Below the pieces are notes generated by a model. That model had not been told where the DNA came from. It ran no database searches and worked only from the letters and a program-made list of their open reading frames with translations. This document shows positions 30,562-39,804 of a stretch of 39,906 nucleotides of DNA, piece after piece. The stretch is from Escherichia coli (GTDB lineage: Bacteria; Pseudomonadota; Gammaproteobacteria; Enterobacterales; Enterobacteriaceae). Where the stretch lies: contig NZ_JAATUR010000041.1 in NCBI RefSeq assembly GCF_011881725.1, positions 1 through 39,906 on the forward strand, in the 5' to 3' direction. A program made the translations under genes and the position numbers. Numbering within the stretch: the stretch's first letter is position 1; the number at the start of each line of letters is the position of its first letter.

Positions 30562-31830
30562 ATGATTATCAAACGCACTCCTCAAGCCGCGTCGCCTCTG
30601 GCTTCGTGGCTTTCTTATCTGGAAAACCTGCACAGTAAAACTATCGATCTCGGCCTTGAGCGCGTCAGCGAGGTTGCGGCGCGTCTTGGCGTCCTTAAAC
30701 CTGCACCGTTTGTGTTTACCGTTGCGGGAACTAATGGCAAAGGCACGACCTGTCGTACGCTGGAGTCGATTCTGATGGCTGCAGGGTACAAAGTGGGGGT
30801 GTACAGTTCGCCGCATCTGGTGCGTTATACCGAGCGCGTTCGTATTCAGGGCAAAGAGCTGGCGGAGTCGGCCCATACAGCTTCTTTTGCCGAGATTGAG
30901 GGCGAGCGCGGCGATATTTCCCTGACCTATTTCGAATACGGTACGCTGTCGGCGCTATGGCTGTTCAAACAGGCGCAACTCGATGTAGTGATTCTGGAAG
31001 TAGGGCTGGGCGGTCGTCTGGATGCTACTAACATTGTCGATGCTGATGTTGCAGTGGTGACCAGTATCGCGCTTGATCATACCGACTGGCTGGGGCCAGA
31101 TCGTGAAAGCATTGGTCGCGAGAAAGCGGGGATCTTCCGCAGCGAAAAACCGGCAATCGTCGGTGAGCCGGAAATGCCTTACACCATTGCTGATGTGGCA
31201 CAGGAAAAAGGCGCACTGTTGCAACGTTGCGGCGTTGAGTGGAACTATTCCGTCACCGACCATGACTGGTCATTTACCGATGCACACGGCACGTTGGCGG
31301 GGCTACCGTTGCCACTTGTTCCGCAGCCGAATGCCGCAACGGCGCTGGCGGCACTACGGGCCAGCGGTCTGGAAGTCAGTGAAAAGGCCATTCGCGACGG
31401 TATTGCCAGCGCAATTTTGCCTGGACGTTTCCAGATTGTGAGCGAGTCCCCACGCGTTATTTTTGATGTTGCCCATAATCCTCATGCGGCGGAATATCTT
31501 ACCGGACGTATGAAAGCGTTACCGAAAAATGGGCGCGTGCTGGCGGTTATCGGTATGCTACATGATAAAGATATTGCCGGAACGCTGGCCTGGTTGAAAA
31601 GCGTGGTTGATGACTGGTATTGTGCGCCACTGGAAGGGCCGCGCGGTGCCACGGCAGAACAGCTGCTTGAGCATCTGTGTAATGGCAAATCATTTGACAG
31701 CGTTTCGCATGCATGGGATGCCGCAATGGCGGACGCTAAACCGGAAGATACCGTGCTGGTGTGTGGTTCGTTCCATACGGTCGCACATGTCATGGAAGTG
31801 ATTGACGCGAGGAGAAGCGGTGGCGAGTAA
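30562..31830 (+). CDS. folC: Dihydrofolate synthase / folylpolyglutamate synthase FolC
   Basis: FolC adds glutamate to dihydropteroate and extends folate polyglutamate tails using ATP. The 422-residue Mur-ligase-type protein has the P-loop GTNGKGTTCRTLES near residue 55 and the Mur signature VILEVGLGGRLDATN, followed by SIALDHTDWLG with the carbamylated-lysine region REKAGIF. Its last 11 bases overlap the dedD reading frame, so the two genes are coupled. Confidence 0.98.
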   Translation: MIIKRTPQAASPLASWLSYLENLHSKTIDLGLERVSEVAARLGVLKPAPFVFTVAGTNGKGTTCRTLESILMAAGYKVGVYSSPHLVRYTERVRIQGKELAESAHTASFAEIEGERGDISLTYFEYGTLSALWLFKQAQLDVVILEVGLGGRLDATNIVDADVAVVTSIALDHTDWLGPDRESIGREKAGIFRSEKPAIVGEPEMPYTIADVAQEKGALLQRCGVEWNYSVTDHDWSFTDAHGTLAGLPLPLVPQPNAATALAALRASGLEVSEKAIRDGIASAILPGRFQIVSESPRVIFDVAHNPHAAEYLTGRMKALPKNGRVLAVIGMLHDKDIAGTLAWLKSVVDDWYCAPLEGPRGATAEQLLEHLCNGKSFDSVSHAWDAAMADAKPEDTVLVCGSFHTVAHVMEVIDARRSGGE

Positions 31831-32482
31831 GTTTCAGAATCGTTTAGTTGGCACCATTGTGCTGGTTGCGCTGGGGGTTATTGTGCTTCCAGGGTTGCTT
31901 GATGGGCAGAAAAAACATTATCAGGATGAGTTCGCAGCGATCCCGCTGGTGCCGAAAGCGGGCGATCGTGACGAGCCTGATATGATGCCTGCAGCCACTC
32001 AGGCGTTGCCGACACAGCCGCCAGAAGGCGCGGCAGAAGAGGTACGGGCAGGTGATGCCGCAGCACCTTCGCTCGACCCGACAAGTATCGCGGCTAATAA
32101 TACCGTGTTTGAACCGGAGCCTGAACCGGTCGCTCCACCGAAACCGAAACCGGTGGATCCGCCTAAGCCGAAGGTCGACGTGCCGCCACCGCCGAAGCCA
32201 GAACCGAAGCCGGTTATTGAAGAAAAAGCAGCGCCGACGGGTAAAGCCTATGTAGTGCAACTGGGCGCGCTGAAAAATGCCGATAAAGTGAATGAGATTG
32301 TCGGTAAGCTGCGTGGCGCGGGATATCGGGTCTATACGTCGCCATCCACGCCAGTGCAGGGTAAAATTACCCGTATTCTCGTGGGGCCAGATGCCTCGAA
32401 AGATAAGCTGAAAGGTTCGCTAGGTGAGTTGAAGCAGCTTTCTGGCTTAAGCGGCGTGGTGATGGGCTATACACCGAATTAA
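31820..32482 (+). CDS. dedD: Cell division SPOR-domain protein DedD
   Basis: DedD localises to the septal ring by binding denuded peptidoglycan and helps activate septal synthesis. The GTG at 31820, preceded by AGGAGAAG, gives 220 residues; the longer frame from 31802 is not needed. It has one N-terminal membrane segment (about 9-25), then a long Pro-, Lys- and Glu-rich periplasmic linker with PxP repeats, and a C-terminal SPOR domain from about residue 140 (AYVVQLGALKNADKVNEIV). It overlaps folC by 11 bases. Confidence 0.97.
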   Translation: MASKFQNRLVGTIVLVALGVIVLPGLLDGQKKHYQDEFAAIPLVPKAGDRDEPDMMPAATQALPTQPPEGAAEEVRAGDAAAPSLDPTSIAANNTVFEPEPEPVAPPKPKPVDPPKPKVDVPPPPKPEPKPVIEEKAAPTGKAYVVQLGALKNADKVNEIVGKLRGAGYRVYTSPSTPVQGKITRILVGPDASKDKLKGSLGELKQLSGLSGVVMGYTPN

Positions 32483-32491
32483 TACGGTTTT

Positions 32492-32576
32492 GCCTGATGC
32501 GACGCTAGCGCGTCTTATCAGGCCTGCGCTGGAGCAGACCCGTAGGTCGGATAAGGCGTTTACGCCGCATCCGACA
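32492..32576. repeat. Pair of REP elements after dedD
   Basis: Two inverted REP units: GCCTGATGCGACGC...TTATCAGGC at 32492-32522 and TAGGTCGGATAAGGCG...CATCCGAC at about 32543-32574. They lie in the dedD-cvpA gap before the terminator. Confidence 0.9.
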
Positions 32577-32611
32577 CTCATTGCCCGATGCCGTGAAGGC
32601 ATAAAAAGTCG

Positions 32612-32646
32612 ATGGCGTTGAATCTTTTTTTCAGCGCCATTTTTAT
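32612..32646 (+). terminator. folC-dedD terminator
   Basis: The stem ATGGCGTTGA (32612-32621) pairs with TCAGCGCCAT (32631-32640), with one wobble and a T-rich loop, and is followed by TTTTATT. It ends the folC-dedD transcript before the PurR-controlled promoter. Confidence 0.82.
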
Positions 32647-32669
32647 TGATGCGCGGGAAGGAAATCCCT

Positions 32670-32698
32670 ACGCAAACGTTTTCTTTTTCTGTTAGAAT
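32670..32698 (+). promoter_or_regulatory. cvpA-purF promoter with PurR operator
   Basis: ACGCAAACGTTTTCTT (32670-32685) matches the 16-bp PurR operator consensus. A -10 hexamer TAGAAT lies at 32693-32698, so PurR with hypoxanthine or guanine would block the -35 region and repress cvpA-purF-ubiX. Confidence 0.9.
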
Positions 32699-32741
32699 GC
32701 GCCCCGAACAGGATGACAGGGCGTAAAATCGTGGGACACAT

Positions 32742-33230
32742 ATGGTCTGGATTGATTACGCCATAATCGCGGTGATTGCTTTTTCCTCTCTGGTTAGCCT
32801 GATCCGCGGCTTTGTTCGTGAAGCGTTATCGCTGGTGACATGGGGTTGTGCTTTCTTTGTCGCCAGTCATTACTACACTTACCTGTCAGCCTGGTTTACG
32901 GGCTTTGAAGACGAACTGGTTCGAAACGGGATTGCCATTGCGGTACTGTTTATCGCGACCCTGATTGTTGGCGCTATCGTGAACTTCGTGATAGGCCAAC
33001 TGGTGGAGAAAACGGGGTTGTCAGGCACCGATCGGGTGCTGGGCGTTTGTTTCGGTGCGTTGCGCGGCGTGTTGATTGTTGCTGCCATTCTCTTCTTTCT
33101 CGACTCCTTTACTGGAGTGTCGAAAAGCGAAGACTGGAGTAAATCACAACTGATCCCGCAGTTCAGTTTTATCATCAGATGGTTTTTTGATTATCTGCAA
33201 AGCTCGTCAAGTTTCTTGCCCAGGGCGTAA
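32742..33230 (+). CDS. cvpA: Inner-membrane protein CvpA
   Basis: CvpA was found as needed for colicin V production. It has 162 residues with four membrane segments in the CvpA family pattern: DYAIIAVIAFSSLVSLIRGFVREALSL at the start and a Gly-rich LGVCFGALRGVLIV helix. The molecular role is still unclear, with links to envelope stress and bile tolerance. It is the first gene of the PurR-controlled operon, 36 nt before purF. Confidence 0.97.
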   Translation: MVWIDYAIIAVIAFSSLVSLIRGFVREALSLVTWGCAFFVASHYYTYLSAWFTGFEDELVRNGIAIAVLFIATLIVGAIVNFVIGQLVEKTGLSGTDRVLGVCFGALRGVLIVAAILFFLDSFTGVSKSEDWSKSQLIPQFSFIIRWFFDYLQSSSSFLPRA

Positions 33231-33266
33231 GTGCTCTGAGATGTGGCTTAACGAGGAAAAAGACGT

Positions 33267-34784
33267 ATGTGCGGTATTGTCGGTATCGCCGGTGTTATGC
33301 CGGTTAACCAGTCGATTTATGATGCCTTAACGGTGCTTCAGCATCGTGGTCAGGATGCCGCCGGCATCATCACCATAGATGCCAATAACTGCTTCCGTTT
33401 GCGTAAAGCGAACGGGCTGGTGAGCGATGTATTCGAAGCTCGCCATATGCAGCGTTTGCAGGGCAATATGGGCATTGGACATGTGCGTTACCCTACGGCT
33501 GGCAGCTCCAGCGCCTCTGAAGCGCAGCCGTTTTACGTTAACTCCCCGTATGGCATCACGCTTGCCCACAACGGCAATCTGACCAACGCTCATGAGTTAC
33601 GTAAAAAACTGTTTGAAGAAAAACGTCGCCACATCAACACCACTTCCGACTCGGAAATTCTGCTTAATATCTTTGCCAGCGAGCTGGACAACTTCCGCCA
33701 CTACCCGCTGGAAGCCGATAACATTTTCTCTGCCATTGCTGCGACTAACCGCCAAATTCGCGGCGCGTATGCCTGCGTGGCGATGATTATCGGTCACGGT
33801 ATGGTTGCTTTCCGCGATCCTAACGGGATTCGTCCGCTGGTGTTGGGGAAACGTGATATCGACGAGAATCGCACAGAATATATGGTCGCTTCCGAAAGTG
33901 TAGCGCTTGATACGCTGGGCTTTGAATTCCTGCGTGACGTCGCCCCAGGCGAAGCGATTTACATCACTGAAGAAGGGCAGTTGTTTACCCGTCAATGTGC
34001 TGACAATCCGGTCAGCAATCCGTGCCTGTTTGAGTATGTTTACTTTGCCCGTCCTGACTCGTTCATCGACAAAATTTCCGTTTACAGCGCCCGCGTTAAT
34101 ATGGGCACCAAACTGGGCGAGAAAATTGCCCGTGAGTGGGAAGATCTTGATATCGACGTGGTGATCCCGATCCCGGAAACTTCCTGCGATATCGCATTGG
34201 AAATCGCCCGAATTCTGGGCAAACCGTATCGCCAGGGCTTTGTTAAAAACCGCTATGTTGGTCGCACATTTATCATGCCAGGTCAGCAACTTCGTCGTAA
34301 GTCAGTACGCCGTAAACTGAATGCTAACCGCGCTGAGTTCCGCGATAAAAATGTTCTGCTGGTTGATGACTCCATCGTCCGCGGCACTACTTCTGAGCAG
34401 ATCATCGAGATGGCGCGCGAAGCCGGAGCGAAGAAAGTGTATCTCGCCTCTGCTGCACCGGAAATTCGCTTCCCGAACGTTTACGGAATTGATATGCCGA
34501 GCGCCACGGAACTGATTGCTCACGGGCGTGAAGTGGATGAAATTCGCCAGATCATCGGTGCCGACGGGTTGATTTTCCAGGATCTGAACGATCTGATTGA
34601 AGCCGTTCGCGCTGAAAATCCGGATATCCAGCAGTTTGAATGCTCGGTGTTCAACGGCGTCTACGTCACCAAAGATGTTGATCAGGGCTATCTTGATTTC
34701 CTCGATACTCTACGTAATGACGACGCCAAAGCAGTGCAACGTCAGAACGAAGTGGAAAACCTGGAAATGCATAACGAAGGATGA
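33267..34784 (+). CDS. purF: Amidophosphoribosyltransferase PurF
   Basis: PurF catalyses the first committed step of purine synthesis, forming phosphoribosylamine from PRPP and glutamine. It has 505 residues. Cys2 after the initiator Met is the N-terminal nucleophile of the glutaminase domain (MCGIVGIAG), with the glutamine-binding stretch [18 protein letters not shown]. The second half is a phosphoribosyltransferase domain with the PRPP motif [17 protein letters not shown]. It is cotranscribed with cvpA and ubiX. Confidence 0.99.
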   Translation: MCGIVGIAGVMPVNQSIYDALTVLQHRGQDAAGIITIDANNCFRLRKANGLVSDVFEARHMQRLQGNMGIGHVRYPTAGSSSASEAQPFYVNSPYGITLAHNGNLTNAHELRKKLFEEKRRHINTTSDSEILLNIFASELDNFRHYPLEADNIFSAIAATNRQIRGAYACVAMIIGHGMVAFRDPNGIRPLVLGKRDIDENRTEYMVASESVALDTLGFEFLRDVAPGEAIYITEEGQLFTRQCADNPVSNPCLFEYVYFARPDSFIDKISVYSARVNMGTKLGEKIAREWEDLDIDVVIPIPETSCDIALEIARILGKPYRQGFVKNRYVGRTFIMPGQQLRRKSVRRKLNANRAEFRDKNVLLVDDSIVRGTTSEQIIEMAREAGAKKVYLASAAPEIRFPNVYGIDMPSATELIAHGREVDEIRQIIGADGLIFQDLNDLIEAVRAENPDIQQFECSVFNGVYVTKDVDQGYLDFLDTLRNDDAKAVQRQNEVENLEMHNEG

Positions 34785-34793
34785 TGCCTTCGC

Positions 34794-34818
34794 TCAGGGT
34801 GCCGCTCTGGCACCCTGA
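34794..34818 (+). terminator. Hairpin between purF and ubiX
   Basis: A perfect 10-bp GC-rich stem (34794-34803 with 34809-34818) lies 9 bases after the purF stop. The following CTTGCAACTC is not T-rich, so it is probably a mRNA-stabilising or partial termination structure inside the operon. Confidence 0.6.
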
Positions 34819-34878
34819 CTTGCAACTCCCGCCGAAATCCTGCAAAGTCTGCCTGCAAGTCTGACAGGGCAACTCTCT

Positions 34879-35448
34879 ATGAAACGACTCATTGTAGGCA
34901 TCAGTGGCGCCAGCGGCGCGATTTATGGTGTGCGGTTATTACAGGTTCTGCGCGATGTTGCAGATATCGAAACGCATCTGGTGATGAGCCAGGCGGCGCG
35001 CCAGACCTTATCTCTCGAAACGAATTTTTCCCTGCGCGAAGTGCAGGCGTTAGCCGATGTCACGCACGATGCGCGCGATATTGCCGCCAGTATCTCTTCT
35101 GGTTCTTTCCAGACGCTGGGTATGGTGATTTTACCCTGTTCAATCAAAACCCTTTCCGGCATTGTCCATAGCTATACCGATGGTCTGTTGACCCGCGCGG
35201 CAGATGTGGTGCTGAAAGAGCGTCGCCCACTGGTGCTCTGCGTGCGTGAAACACCGTTGCACTTAGGCCACTTGCGTTTAATGACTCAGGCGGCAGAAAT
35301 TGGTGCGGTGATTATGCCCCCCGTTCCTGCGTTTTATCATCGCCCGCAATCCCTTGATGATGTGATAAATCAGACGGTTAACCGTGTCCTCGATCAATTC
35401 GCCATAACGCTTCCCGAAGATCTCTTTGCTCGCTGGCAGGGCGTGTAA
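34879..35448 (+). CDS. ubiX: Flavin prenyltransferase UbiX
   Basis: UbiX joins dimethylallyl phosphate to FMN to make prenylated FMN, the cofactor of the UbiD decarboxylase in ubiquinone synthesis. It has 189 residues and a Rossmann-like flavoprotein fold with GISGASGAIYGVRLLQVL at the start. CSIKTLSGIVHSYTDGLLTRAADV and RETPLHLGHLRLM cover the FMN- and substrate-binding loops. It follows purF by 94 nt and has its own terminator. Confidence 0.97.
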   Translation: MKRLIVGISGASGAIYGVRLLQVLRDVADIETHLVMSQAARQTLSLETNFSLREVQALADVTHDARDIAASISSGSFQTLGMVILPCSIKTLSGIVHSYTDGLLTRAADVVLKERRPLVLCVRETPLHLGHLRLMTQAAEIGAVIMPPVPAFYHRPQSLDDVINQTVNRVLDQFAITLPEDLFARWQGV

Positions 35449-35456
35449 CCCTGCTG

Positions 35457-35479
35457 TTGCCCTGTTTCAGGGCAATTTT
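35457..35479 (+). terminator. ubiX terminator
   Basis: A perfect 8-bp stem (TTGCCCTG 35457-35464 with CAGGGCAA 35468-35475) with loop TTT is followed by TTTT. It begins 9 bases after the ubiX stop. Confidence 0.85.
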
Positions 35480-35583
35480 GCAACCGCGATCAAATCCTCG
35501 ACATTTTGTTCCTGTCATTGAATCGAAACGCTGCGATTCAACCGGCATACCTGCTATCTTCAACTTCAGGGCAATAATGCAAC
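35466..35583 (+). repeat. Imperfect 19-bp direct repeat in the argT upstream region
   Basis: TTCAGGGCAATTTTGCAAC (35466-35484) recurs as TTCAGGGCAATAATGCAAC (35565-35583) with two mismatches, 99 bp apart. Between them lies a perfect 8-bp inverted repeat, TTGAATCG and CGATTCAA (35518-35525 and 35534-35541). The first copy shares its 5' part with the ubiX terminator. The function is unknown; control of argT is a possible role. Confidence 0.55.
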
Positions 35584-35629
35584 GTCTTATTAACATATTT
35601 AACGTTAAATGTTGCAGCTGTCGGCAAGA

Positions 35630-35646
35630 TGGCATAAGACCTGCAT
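35630..35646 (+). promoter_or_regulatory. Sigma54 promoter of argT
   Basis: TGGCATAAGACCTGCAT fits the sigma54 consensus TGGCAC-N5-TTGCA, with GG at 35631-35632 and GC at 35643-35644 in correct spacing. It implies NtrC-dependent nitrogen-limitation control. The leader to argT is about 55 nt. Confidence 0.8.
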
Positions 35647-35712
35647 GAACGAGCCTGCAAACACACAACACAATACACAACATAAAAAAGCCATTTCACT
35701 TGAGGGTTATGT

Positions 35713-36495
35713 ATGAAGAAGTCGATTCTCGCTCTGTCTTTGTTAGTCGGTATTTCCGCAACGGCTTCCAGCTATGCGGCGCTGCCGGAGACGGTACGTA
35801 TCGGTACGGATACCACCTATGCGCCGTTCTCATCGAAAGATGCCAATGGTGATTTTGTTGGCTTTGATATCGATCTCGGTAATGAGATGTGCAAACGGAT
35901 GCAGGTGAAATGTATCTGGGTTGCCAGTGATTTTGACGCGCTGATCCCTTCACTGAAAGCGAAAAAAATCGACGCTATTATTTCGTCGCTCTCCATTACC
36001 GATAAACGTCAGCAGGAGATTGCTTTCTCCGACAAATTGTACGCCGCAGATTCTCGTCTGATTGCCGCTAAAGGTTCGCCGATTCAGCCAACGCTGGATT
36101 CACTGAAAGGTAAACATGTAGGGGTGCTACAAGGCTCTACTCAGGAAGCATACGCTAACGATACCTGGCGTAGTAAAGGTGTGGATGTGGTGGCCTATGC
36201 CAACCAGGATTTGGTTTATTCCGATCTGGCTGCCGGACGTCTGGATGCAGCATTACAGGATGAAGTCGCTGCCAGTGAAGGATTCCTCAAGCAACCCGCC
36301 GGTAAAGATTTCGCCTTTGCAGGCCCATCAGTGAAAGACAAAAACTACTTCGGCGACGGTACCGGTGTTGGGCTACGTAAAGATGATGCTGAGCTGACGG
36401 CCGCGTTCAATAAGGCGTTAGACGAGCTGCGTCAGGACGGCACTTACGACAAGATGGCGAAAAAGTATTTCGACTTTAATGTCTACGGTGACTGA
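35713..36495 (+). CDS. argT: Lysine/arginine/ornithine-binding periplasmic protein ArgT
   Basis: ArgT captures lysine, arginine and ornithine and delivers them to the HisQMP transporter. It has 260 residues with a signal peptide ending at SSYAA. The mature family-3 solute-binding fold shows [31 protein letters not shown] and [22 protein letters not shown]. The ATG at 35713 is chosen by the GAGG at 35702-35705; the ATG four bases earlier is out of frame. It is a tandem paralog of hisJ with the same length, but has its own sigma54 promoter. Confidence 0.98.
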   Translation: MKKSILALSLLVGISATASSYAALPETVRIGTDTTYAPFSSKDANGDFVGFDIDLGNEMCKRMQVKCIWVASDFDALIPSLKAKKIDAIISSLSITDKRQQEIAFSDKLYAADSRLIAAKGSPIQPTLDSLKGKHVGVLQGSTQEAYANDTWRSKGVDVVAYANQDLVYSDLAAGRLDAALQDEVAASEGFLKQPAGKDFAFAGPSVKDKNYFGDGTGVGLRKDDAELTAAFNKALDELRQDGTYDKMAKKYFDFNVYGD

Positions 36496-36514
36496 TACGT
36501 CACAGGGAAGCTGC

Positions 36515-36540
36515 ACCTGATAGCGTCATTATCATGGTGC
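36515..36540 (+). terminator. Hairpin after argT
   Basis: GCACCTGATA pairs with TATCATGGTGC with one bulged base and a GCGTCAT loop. It starts about 20 bases after the argT stop. The next bases are CTTATAGG, so it is a weak or partial terminator allowing some read-through into hisJ. It also contains GCACC...GGTGC arms like an NtrC half-site pair. Confidence 0.5.
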
Positions 36541-36553
36541 CTTATAGGTTTGT

Positions 36554-36570
36554 TGCACTATCGTGGTGCA
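36554..36570. promoter_or_regulatory. NtrC-like binding site upstream of hisJ
   Basis: TGCACTATCGTGGTGCA is an almost perfect match to the NtrC palindrome TGCACCA-N3-TGGTGCA, with one arm mismatch. It lies about 145 bp upstream of the hisJ start and supports nitrogen control of the his transport operon. Confidence 0.8.
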
Positions 36571-36630
36571 TTGGAATGCATACTTAAGCATTTTTAATGG
36601 AAAATAATACGACTAACAGGCCAGGATATT

Positions 36631-36660
36631 TTGCCTTGTTGGTAAATTTTATGGCACGAT
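36631..36660 (+). promoter_or_regulatory. Probable hisJ promoter
   Basis: A -35 TTGCCT (36631-36636) and weak -10 CACGAT (36655-36660) are 18 bp apart. In Salmonella the known promoter-up mutation dhuA alters the -10 of this promoter, which agrees with the poor -10 seen here. The overlapping TGGCACGATAAGTGT resembles a sigma54 site but lacks the -12 GC. Confidence 0.45.
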
Positions 36661-36715
36661 AAGTGTAACAAACCTGTAAACATTCCCTATAAAAAGACTG
36701 TCAGTTGAGGACATT

Positions 36716-37498
36716 ATGAAAAAACTGGTGCTATCACTCTCTCTGGTTCTTGCCTTCTCCAGCGCAACAGCGGCGTTTGCTGCTATTCCGCAAAATATCC
36801 GCATCGGCACCGATCCGACCTATGCGCCATTTGAATCAAAAAATTCACAAGGCGAATTGGTTGGCTTCGATATCGATCTGGCGAAGGAGCTGTGCAAACG
36901 CATCAATACGCAATGTACGTTTGTTGAAAACCCGCTGGATGCGTTAATTCCGTCCTTAAAAGCGAAGAAGATTGACGCCATCATGTCATCGCTTTCCATT
37001 ACGGAAAAACGTCAGCAGGAAATTGCTTTTACCGACAAATTGTACGCTGCTGATTCTCGTCTGGTAGTGGCGAAAAACGCCGATATCCAACCAACGGTTG
37101 AATCGCTGAAAGGCAAGCGGGTAGGCGTTTTGCAGGGTACTACTCAGGAGACGTTCGGTAACGAGCACTGGGCGCCAAAAGGCATTGAAATCGTATCTTA
37201 TCAGGGGCAGGACAACATTTATTCTGACCTGACCGCCGGACGTATTGATGCCGCGTTCCAGGACGAAGTCGCTGCCAGCGAAGGTTTCCTCAAACAGCCC
37301 GTCGGTAAAGATTACAAATTCGGTGGCCCGTCTGTTAAAGATGAAAAACTGTTTGGCGTAGGTACCGGCATGGGCCTGCGTAAAGAAGATAACGAACTGC
37401 GCGAGGCACTGAATAAAGCCTTTGCCGAAATGCGCGCTGACGGTACTTACGAGAAATTAGCGAAAAAGTACTTCGATTTTGATGTTTATGGTGGTTAA
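36716..37498 (+). CDS. hisJ: Histidine-binding periplasmic protein HisJ
   Basis: HisJ binds L-histidine in the periplasm and docks on HisQM. It has 260 residues with a signal peptide ending at AAFAA. The same fold and most of the same motifs as ArgT are seen, for example [39 protein letters not shown] and [13 protein letters not shown]. It is the first gene of hisJQMP. The start is preceded by TTGAGGAC. A stable hairpin after the stop probably sets the higher expression of hisJ over hisQMP. Confidence 0.98.
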   Translation: MKKLVLSLSLVLAFSSATAAFAAIPQNIRIGTDPTYAPFESKNSQGELVGFDIDLAKELCKRINTQCTFVENPLDALIPSLKAKKIDAIMSSLSITEKRQQEIAFTDKLYAADSRLVVAKNADIQPTVESLKGKRVGVLQGTTQETFGNEHWAPKGIEIVSYQGQDNIYSDLTAGRIDAAFQDEVAASEGFLKQPVGKDYKFGGPSVKDEKLFGVGTGMGLRKEDNELREALNKAFAEMRADGTYEKLAKKYFDFDVYGG

Positions 37499-37522
37499 TC
37501 ACCATCGGTGAAAGAAAGTCCG

Positions 37523-37546
37523 CTCCCTTCGGGCTACCGGAGGGAG
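37523..37546 (+). other. Stem-loop between hisJ and hisQ
   Basis: A 10-bp GC-rich stem with one wobble (CTCCCTTCGG 37523-37532 with CCGGAGGGAG 37537-37546, loop GCTA) lies in the 90-nt hisJ-hisQ gap, with no T-run. In Salmonella this gap carries a stem-loop that lowers distal gene expression and protects upstream mRNA, and the same role is likely here. Confidence 0.75.
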
Positions 37547-37588
37547 ACAAGAGGCGGGAAATTCACCACACACGACAGGACAGGCCGC

Positions 37589-38275
37589 ATGTTGTATGGG
37601 TTTTCAGGCGTTATTTTACAGGGTGCGCTCGTCACGCTGGAGCTGGCTATCAGCTCTGTAGTGCTCGCTGTAATCATCGGTTTAATTGGCGCTGGCGGTA
37701 AGCTTTCGCAAAATCGGCTTTCGGGGCTGATTTTCGAGGGATACACCACGCTGATTCGTGGCGTGCCGGATTTAGTGTTGATGCTGCTGATTTTCTACGG
37801 TTTGCAGATTGCGCTAAACACGGTGACGGAGGCGATAGGCGTTGGGCAGATTGATATTGACCCGATGGTCGCCGGTATTATCACTCTCGGTTTTATTTAC
37901 GGCGCTTATTTCACTGAAACATTTCGCGGCGCGTTTATGGCTGTGCCGAAAGGGCATATAGAGGCGGCGACGGCGTTCGGTTTTACCCGTGGGCAGGTGT
38001 TTCGGCGGATTATGTTTCCGGCGATGATGCGTTACGCCCTGCCGGGGATTGGCAACAACTGGCAGGTGATCCTTAAATCTACCGCCCTGGTTTCATTACT
38101 CGGCCTGGAAGATGTGGTCAAGGCCACCCAACTGGCAGGCAAAAGTACCTGGGAACCGTTCTATTTCGCCATCGTCTGTGGCGTGATTTATCTGGTTTTT
38201 ACCACCGTTTCCAATGGTGTGCTGCTGTTCCTTGAGCGCCGCTACTCCGTGGGTGTGAAGAGGGCTGACCTGTGA
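37589..38275 (+). CDS. hisQ: Histidine/lysine/arginine/ornithine ABC permease HisQ
   Basis: HisQ is an inner-membrane permease subunit that pairs with HisM and the HisP ATPase. The start at 37589 gives 228 residues; an upstream in-frame ATG at 37508 would translate through the stem-loop and is rejected. It has five membrane segments and the EAA loop that contacts HisP, GAFMAVPKGHIEAATAFGF, near residues 130-150. Its stop overlaps the hisM GTG by 4 bases. Confidence 0.97.
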   Translation: MLYGFSGVILQGALVTLELAISSVVLAVIIGLIGAGGKLSQNRLSGLIFEGYTTLIRGVPDLVLMLLIFYGLQIALNTVTEAIGVGQIDIDPMVAGIITLGFIYGAYFTETFRGAFMAVPKGHIEAATAFGFTRGQVFRRIMFPAMMRYALPGIGNNWQVILKSTALVSLLGLEDVVKATQLAGKSTWEPFYFAIVCGVIYLVFTTVSNGVLLFLERRYSVGVKRADL

Positions 38276-38988
38276 TCGAAATCTTACATGAATACTGGAA
38301 ACCACTGCTGTGGACTGACGGTTATCGCTTTACCGGCGTGGCAATAACCCTCTGGCTGCTGATTTTATCGGTAGTGATTGGCGGAATTCTGGCGCTGTTT
38401 CTGGCGATTGGTCGCGTCTCAAGTAATAAATACATCCAGTTTCCCATTTGGCTGTTTACCTATATTTTTCGCGGTACGCCGCTGTATGTGCAGTTGCTGG
38501 TGTTCTATTCCGGCATGTACACGCTGGAGATCGTTAAAGGGACCGAGTTCCTTAACGCCTTTTTCCGTAGTGGCCTGAACTGTACCGTGCTGGCGCTGAC
38601 GCTTAACACCTGCGCTTACACCACCGAGATTTTTGCCGGAGCGATCCGTTCGGTGCCGCACGGGGAAATTGAAGCGGCCAGAGCCTATGGCTTCTCGACC
38701 TTTAAAATGTATCGCTGCATTATTTTGCCTTCGGCGCTGCGTATTGCTTTACCGGCCTACAGCAACGAAGTGATCCTGATGCTGCACTCTACCGCGCTTG
38801 CGTTTACGGCCACGGTGCCGGATCTGCTGAAAATTGCCCGCGATATCAACGCCGCGACTTATCAACCTTTTACCGCCTTCGGCATTGCTGCGGTACTCTA
38901 TTTAATTATCTCTTATGTCCTGATCAGCCTCTTTCGCAGAGCGGAAAAACGCTGGTTGCAACATGTGAAACCTTCTTCAACGCACTGA
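38272..38988 (+). CDS. hisM: Histidine/lysine/arginine/ornithine ABC permease HisM
   Basis: HisM is the second permease subunit. It has 238 residues from a GTG start inside GTGA overlapping the hisQ stop. About five membrane segments and the EAA motif [20 protein letters not shown] (near 125-145) are visible. [14 protein letters not shown] resembles the matching part of HisQ (IRGVPDLVLMLLIFY), as expected of paralogous permeases. hisP follows after 7 nt. Confidence 0.97.
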   Translation: MIEILHEYWKPLLWTDGYRFTGVAITLWLLILSVVIGGILALFLAIGRVSSNKYIQFPIWLFTYIFRGTPLYVQLLVFYSGMYTLEIVKGTEFLNAFFRSGLNCTVLALTLNTCAYTTEIFAGAIRSVPHGEIEAARAYGFSTFKMYRCIILPSALRIALPAYSNEVILMLHSTALAFTATVPDLLKIARDINAATYQPFTAFGIAAVLYLIISYVLISLFRRAEKRWLQHVKPSSTH

Positions 38989-38995
38989 GAATACG

Positions 38996-39769
38996 ATGTC
39001 CGAGAATAAATTAAACGTTATCGATTTGCACAAACGCTACGGCGAACATGAAGTGCTGAAAGGGGTGTCACTGCAAGCGAACGCCGGGGATGTTATCAGC
39101 ATCATTGGATCGTCTGGATCGGGGAAAAGTACCTTTCTGCGCTGCATTAACTTCCTCGAAAAACCGAGTGAAGGATCGATCGTCGTTAACGGCCAGACCA
39201 TCAATCTGGTGCGGGATAAAGACGGCCAACTCAAAGTCGCCGATAAAAATCAATTACGGTTATTGCGTACGCGCCTGACGATGGTGTTCCAGCATTTCAA
39301 TCTCTGGAGCCATATGACGGTACTGGAAAACGTCATGGAAGCACCGATTCAGGTGCTGGGACTGAGCAAGCATGAAGCACGCGAGCGGGCGGTGAAATAC
39401 CTGGCGAAAGTCGGCATAGACGAACGCGCGCAGGGGAAATATCCGGTGCACCTTTCTGGTGGTCAGCAACAGCGTGTTTCCATCGCGCGGGCGCTGGCGA
39501 TGGAACCGGAAGTTTTACTGTTTGATGAACCTACCTCTGCGCTCGATCCTGAACTGGTGGGTGAGGTGCTGCGCATTATGCAGCAACTGGCAGAAGAGGG
39601 GAAAACGATGGTGGTGGTGACCCACGAAATGGGATTTGCTCGCCATGTTTCTACCCATGTCATTTTCCTCCATCAGGGAAAAATAGAAGAAGAGGGGACG
39701 CCAGAACAATTGTTCGGCAACCCACAAAGCCCTCGTCTACAACAGTTCCTTAAAGGATCGCTGAAATAA
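38996..39769 (+). CDS. hisP: Histidine/lysine/arginine/ornithine ABC transporter ATPase HisP
   Basis: HisP hydrolyses ATP to drive import through HisQM. It has 257 residues with all ABC motifs: Walker [10 protein letters not shown] (about 39-47), Q-loop [12 protein letters not shown], signature LSGGQQQR, Walker [15 protein letters not shown], and switch His in VVVTHEMGF. The cell would use it with both HisJ and ArgT. It is the last gene of the operon and is followed by a hairpin. Confidence 0.98.
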   Translation: MSENKLNVIDLHKRYGEHEVLKGVSLQANAGDVISIIGSSGSGKSTFLRCINFLEKPSEGSIVVNGQTINLVRDKDGQLKVADKNQLRLLRTRLTMVFQHFNLWSHMTVLENVMEAPIQVLGLSKHEARERAVKYLAKVGIDERAQGKYPVHLSGGQQQRVSIARALAMEPEVLLFDEPTSALDPELVGEVLRIMQQLAEEGKTMVVVTHEMGFARHVSTHVIFLHQGKIEEEGTPEQLFGNPQSPRLQQFLKGSLK

Positions 39770-39775
39770 TTGTCT

Positions 39776-39804
39776 CTCCGGTGGCTAATGCTGCCGGAGT
39801 ATTT
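39776..39804 (+). terminator. Hairpin after hisP
   Basis: CTCCGG (39776-39781) pairs with CCGGAG (39794-39799), extended by further G-T and G-C pairs around a TAAT loop, then TATTTC follows. It is a probable terminator of hisJQMP. The remaining 100 bases to the window end show no gene or clear signal. Confidence 0.65.

Noticed and set aside
36652..36666. Sigma54 promoter for hisJ (TGGCAC element)
   Set aside because: The -24 part fits, but the -12 element reads GTGTA without the required GC, and a sigma70-type promoter overlaps the same bases.
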